7,356 nucleotides of DNA from Nonomuraea sp. (GTDB lineage Bacteria; Actinomycetota; Actinomycetes; Streptosporangiales; Streptosporangiaceae): NCBI GenBank assembly GCA_013362835.1, contig JABFVJ010000100.1:1-7356 (forward strand), in the 5' to 3' direction. Positions 5,683 through 7,356 of the stretch are shown here, one piece after another. The notes below the pieces were generated by a model, which was not told where the DNA came from, searched no databases, and saw only the letters and a list, made by a program, of their open reading frames with translations. Made by a program: the position numbers and the translations under genes. Each line of letters starts with the position of its first letter. The stretch's first letter is position 1.

Positions 5683-7356
5683 TCAGGAACCGGTCGGCTG
5701 GAGCTGGGTGAGGGTCTCGAAGCCGCCGAGCTCGATCCAGTTGCGCCACATCACGGCCGGGGTCTTCGGCGCGCCGCCGGCGGACGACGGCCAGTTCTTC
5801 CACACGCTGGTGCTGGACTGCGCCCACAGGCCGTTGTACCAGAGCGGGATGACCGGGAGATCGTCGAGCGAGATCTGCTGGAGCTGGGAGGTGATCTTCT
5901 TCATGCCCTCGATGTCGTCGGTCCTGACCTGGTCGAGCTCCTGCACGAGGCTCCAGGCCTTCTTGTTCTCGTAGCGGGCGAAGTTGACCGTGTTCTGCAG
6001 CTTCTGGACGGGGAGCTGGAACATGTACTCGTAGTAGGTGTACGGCGAGTTCGACAGCTGGCGCTCGTTGTTGATGAGCAGGTCGAAGTCGCCCCTCTGC
6101 CGCTTCTCGACCAGGGCGTTGAAGTCGGGGAAGTCGGGCGTGATCTGGATGCCGGCGGTCTTGGCGCTGGCGGCGATCGACCGCGCCGACTCCATCCAGT
6201 CGGTCCAGCCGGACGGCACGATCAGGGACAGGCTGATCTTGGAGCCGTCCTTGTTCTCCACGAAGCCGTCGCCGTCGGCGTCCTTGTAACCGGCGTCCGC
6301 GAGCAGCTTCTTGGCCTTGGCGGTGTCGAAGGCGAACCCGGAGGCGCCGACGACGGACTGGTCGACGAACTGCTCCCACTGGGGCAGCAGGCCGGTGGGG
6401 CTGGCGGCCTTGACGAGGTTGCCGTACACGCCTTCGACGATCTTCTTCACGTCGACCGAGGAGGCGAGCGCCTTGCGGAAGGCGGGGTCGTCCATCGGCT
6501 TCTTGGTGGTGTTGGGCACCAGCCACGCGGTGTTGGCCGACAACATGTACGGCGGCTCGGCGTAGTACGTCGACAGCCCGAAGTTGCCCTTGACCAGGTT
6601 CGCCACGCCGGGCAGGAAGTTGTTGCTGAGGTCGAGGCCCTTCTGCAGGAGCAGGCCCATGGCGACCTCGTTGCTCGGGGTGGCGATGTCCACGATGTAG
6701 CGCGGCTTGGGCTCCATGTTCAGCGCCGCCTTGCCCCACCAGTCGTCGCGCCGCTTCAGCACCACGCGGTCCTGGTCCTTGCTCATGAACGTGTACGCGC
6801 CCGTCGCCACCGGGTTGTCGTTGACGCCGTCGAGCACCTCCTTCTCCGAGCGGCCCTTCCACACGTGCTCGGGCAGGATGGAGCGGCTGTAGAGCATGAA
6901 GTCCCACTCCTGGTAGTTGGCCTTGGAGAAGGTGAACTTCACGGTCTGGTCGTCCACGGCCTCGACGCTCTTCAGCCAGTCCCACAGGTTGTGGTAGGGG
7001 ATCGTCTCCATCTTGCCGACCTCGAAGGTGAAGGCGACGTCCTTGGCGGTGAGCGGCTGCCCGTCGGACCATTTCACGCCGGTGCGCAGCTTGAGCTGGT
7101 ACGTGGTGTCGTCGGTCCACGAACCGCTCTCGGCGAGCCAGGGCGTGAGCTTGGCGGCGGTCGCGTCGTAGTGGAAGAGCGTTTCGTAGACCAGGCCCTT
7201 GGTGCCGACGGCCGAGTCCCATTCGCGGATCGGGTTGTAGTTGGCCGGCGGGCCCCACTGGGTGCCGGTCGTGTAGAGCGTCTCGTTGCGGGGCAGCGAG
7301 TCGGGGTCGGCCTGGGCGGTCGCAGCGCCCGCCTGGCTCTGCGACGGCGGCGCCGC
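5683..7356 (-). CDS. Extracellular solute-binding protein family 5, N-terminus outside window
   Basis: The frame runs from the right edge of the window to TGA at 5685-5683, giving 557 visible residues. The family is usually about 550-600 long, so roughly the signal peptide and lipidated cysteine are missing. Visible residues 1-17 are an Ala/Gln/Pro/Ser linker like those after a lipobox. The SBP_bac_5 fold follows: GLVYETLF (54-61), the hallmark LRTGVKWSDGQPLTAKDVAFTF (90-111) and later DDLPVIPLWY near 498-507. Aromatic-rich segments that could stack on sugar rings include GTQWGPPANYNP (31-42), AEPPYM (266-271), GWTDWM (383-388) and PLWYNGLW (504-511). An EF-hand-like loop DADGDGFVE lies at 359-367. 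It should capture substrate outside the membrane and deliver it to the downstream permeases. The pattern resembles, from memory, the Thermotoga cellobiose-binding protein more than DppA or OppA, so an oligosaccharide ligand is likely but unproven. Confidence 0.95.
   Translation of the reverse strand, partial: AAPPSQSQAGAATAQADPDSLPRNETLYTTGTQWGPPANYNPIREWDSAVGTKGLVYETLFHYDATAAKLTPWLAESGSWTDDTTYQLKLRTGVKWSDGQPLTAKDVAFTFEVGKMETIPYHNLWDWLKSVEAVDDQTVKFTFSKANYQEWDFMLYSRSILPEHVWKGRSEKEVLDGVNDNPVATGAYTFMSKDQDRVVLKRRDDWWGKAALNMEPKPRYIVDIATPSNEVAMGLLLQKGLDLSNNFLPGVANLVKGNFGLSTYYAEPPYMLSANTAWLVPNTTKKPMDDPAFRKALASSVDVKKIVEGVYGNLVKAASPTGLLPQWEQFVDQSVVGASGFAFDTAKAKKLLADAGYKDADGDGFVENKDGSKISLSLIVPSGWTDWMESARSIAASAKTAGIQITPDFPDFNALVEKRQRGDFDLLINNERQLSNSPYTYYEYMFQLPVQKLQNTVNFARYENKKAWSLVQELDQVRTDDIEGMKKITSQLQQISLDDLPVIPLWYNGLWAQSSTSVWKNWPSSAGGAPKTPAVMWRNWIELGGFETLTQLQPTGS

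Noticed and set aside
4467..5711. 414-residue open frame on the + strand opposite the permease genes
   Set aside because: It is highly charged (Glu/Arg/Gln/Asp), the expected mirror of hydrophobic membrane codons; it crosses gene boundaries and has no family resemblance.

Overview
The window comes from a very GC-rich genome. Nearly every codon ends in G or C, and the gene families present (Gly/Pro-rich PadR regulator, DUF1707 membrane protein, DUF6879-like protein) are typical of actinomycetes of the Streptomyces/Streptosporangiaceae type. That placement is inferred from composition and gene families, not from a marker gene.

Left part (1-1930, + strand): a PadR-family regulator truncated at its 5' end by the window edge is followed closely by a small DUF1707 membrane protein, probably co-transcribed with it. 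After a 90-base gap holding a plausible sigma-70-type promoter comes a stand-alone soluble protein that resembles DUF6879.

Right part (1920-7356, - strand): a complete ABC importer operon of the peptide/opine/nickel (Opp/Dpp) type, read right to left. The order is lipoprotein-type solute-binding protein (5' end outside the window), permease 1, permease 2, ATPase 1, ATPase 2. The last four genes are joined by start/stop overlaps, so they are probably translationally coupled. A 64-base gap with a strong perfect hairpin separates the binding-protein gene from the permease genes. The binding protein captures solute outside the membrane, the two permeases form the channel, and the two ATPases power it. 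Sequence details of the binding protein and of ATPase 1 resemble, from memory, the oligosaccharide-binding branch of this family (Thermotoga cellobiose-binding protein type) more than true dipeptide transporters. A beta-oligosaccharide substrate is therefore my leading inference.

The two halves converge and overlap tail to tail by 11 bases, so there is no intergenic terminator. The operon promoter, the lipoprotein signal and any neighbouring catabolic genes lie outside the window. I found no mobile element, RNA gene, CRISPR array or clear novel system. Most of the window is ordinary chromosomal content, with a few structural points worth checking.
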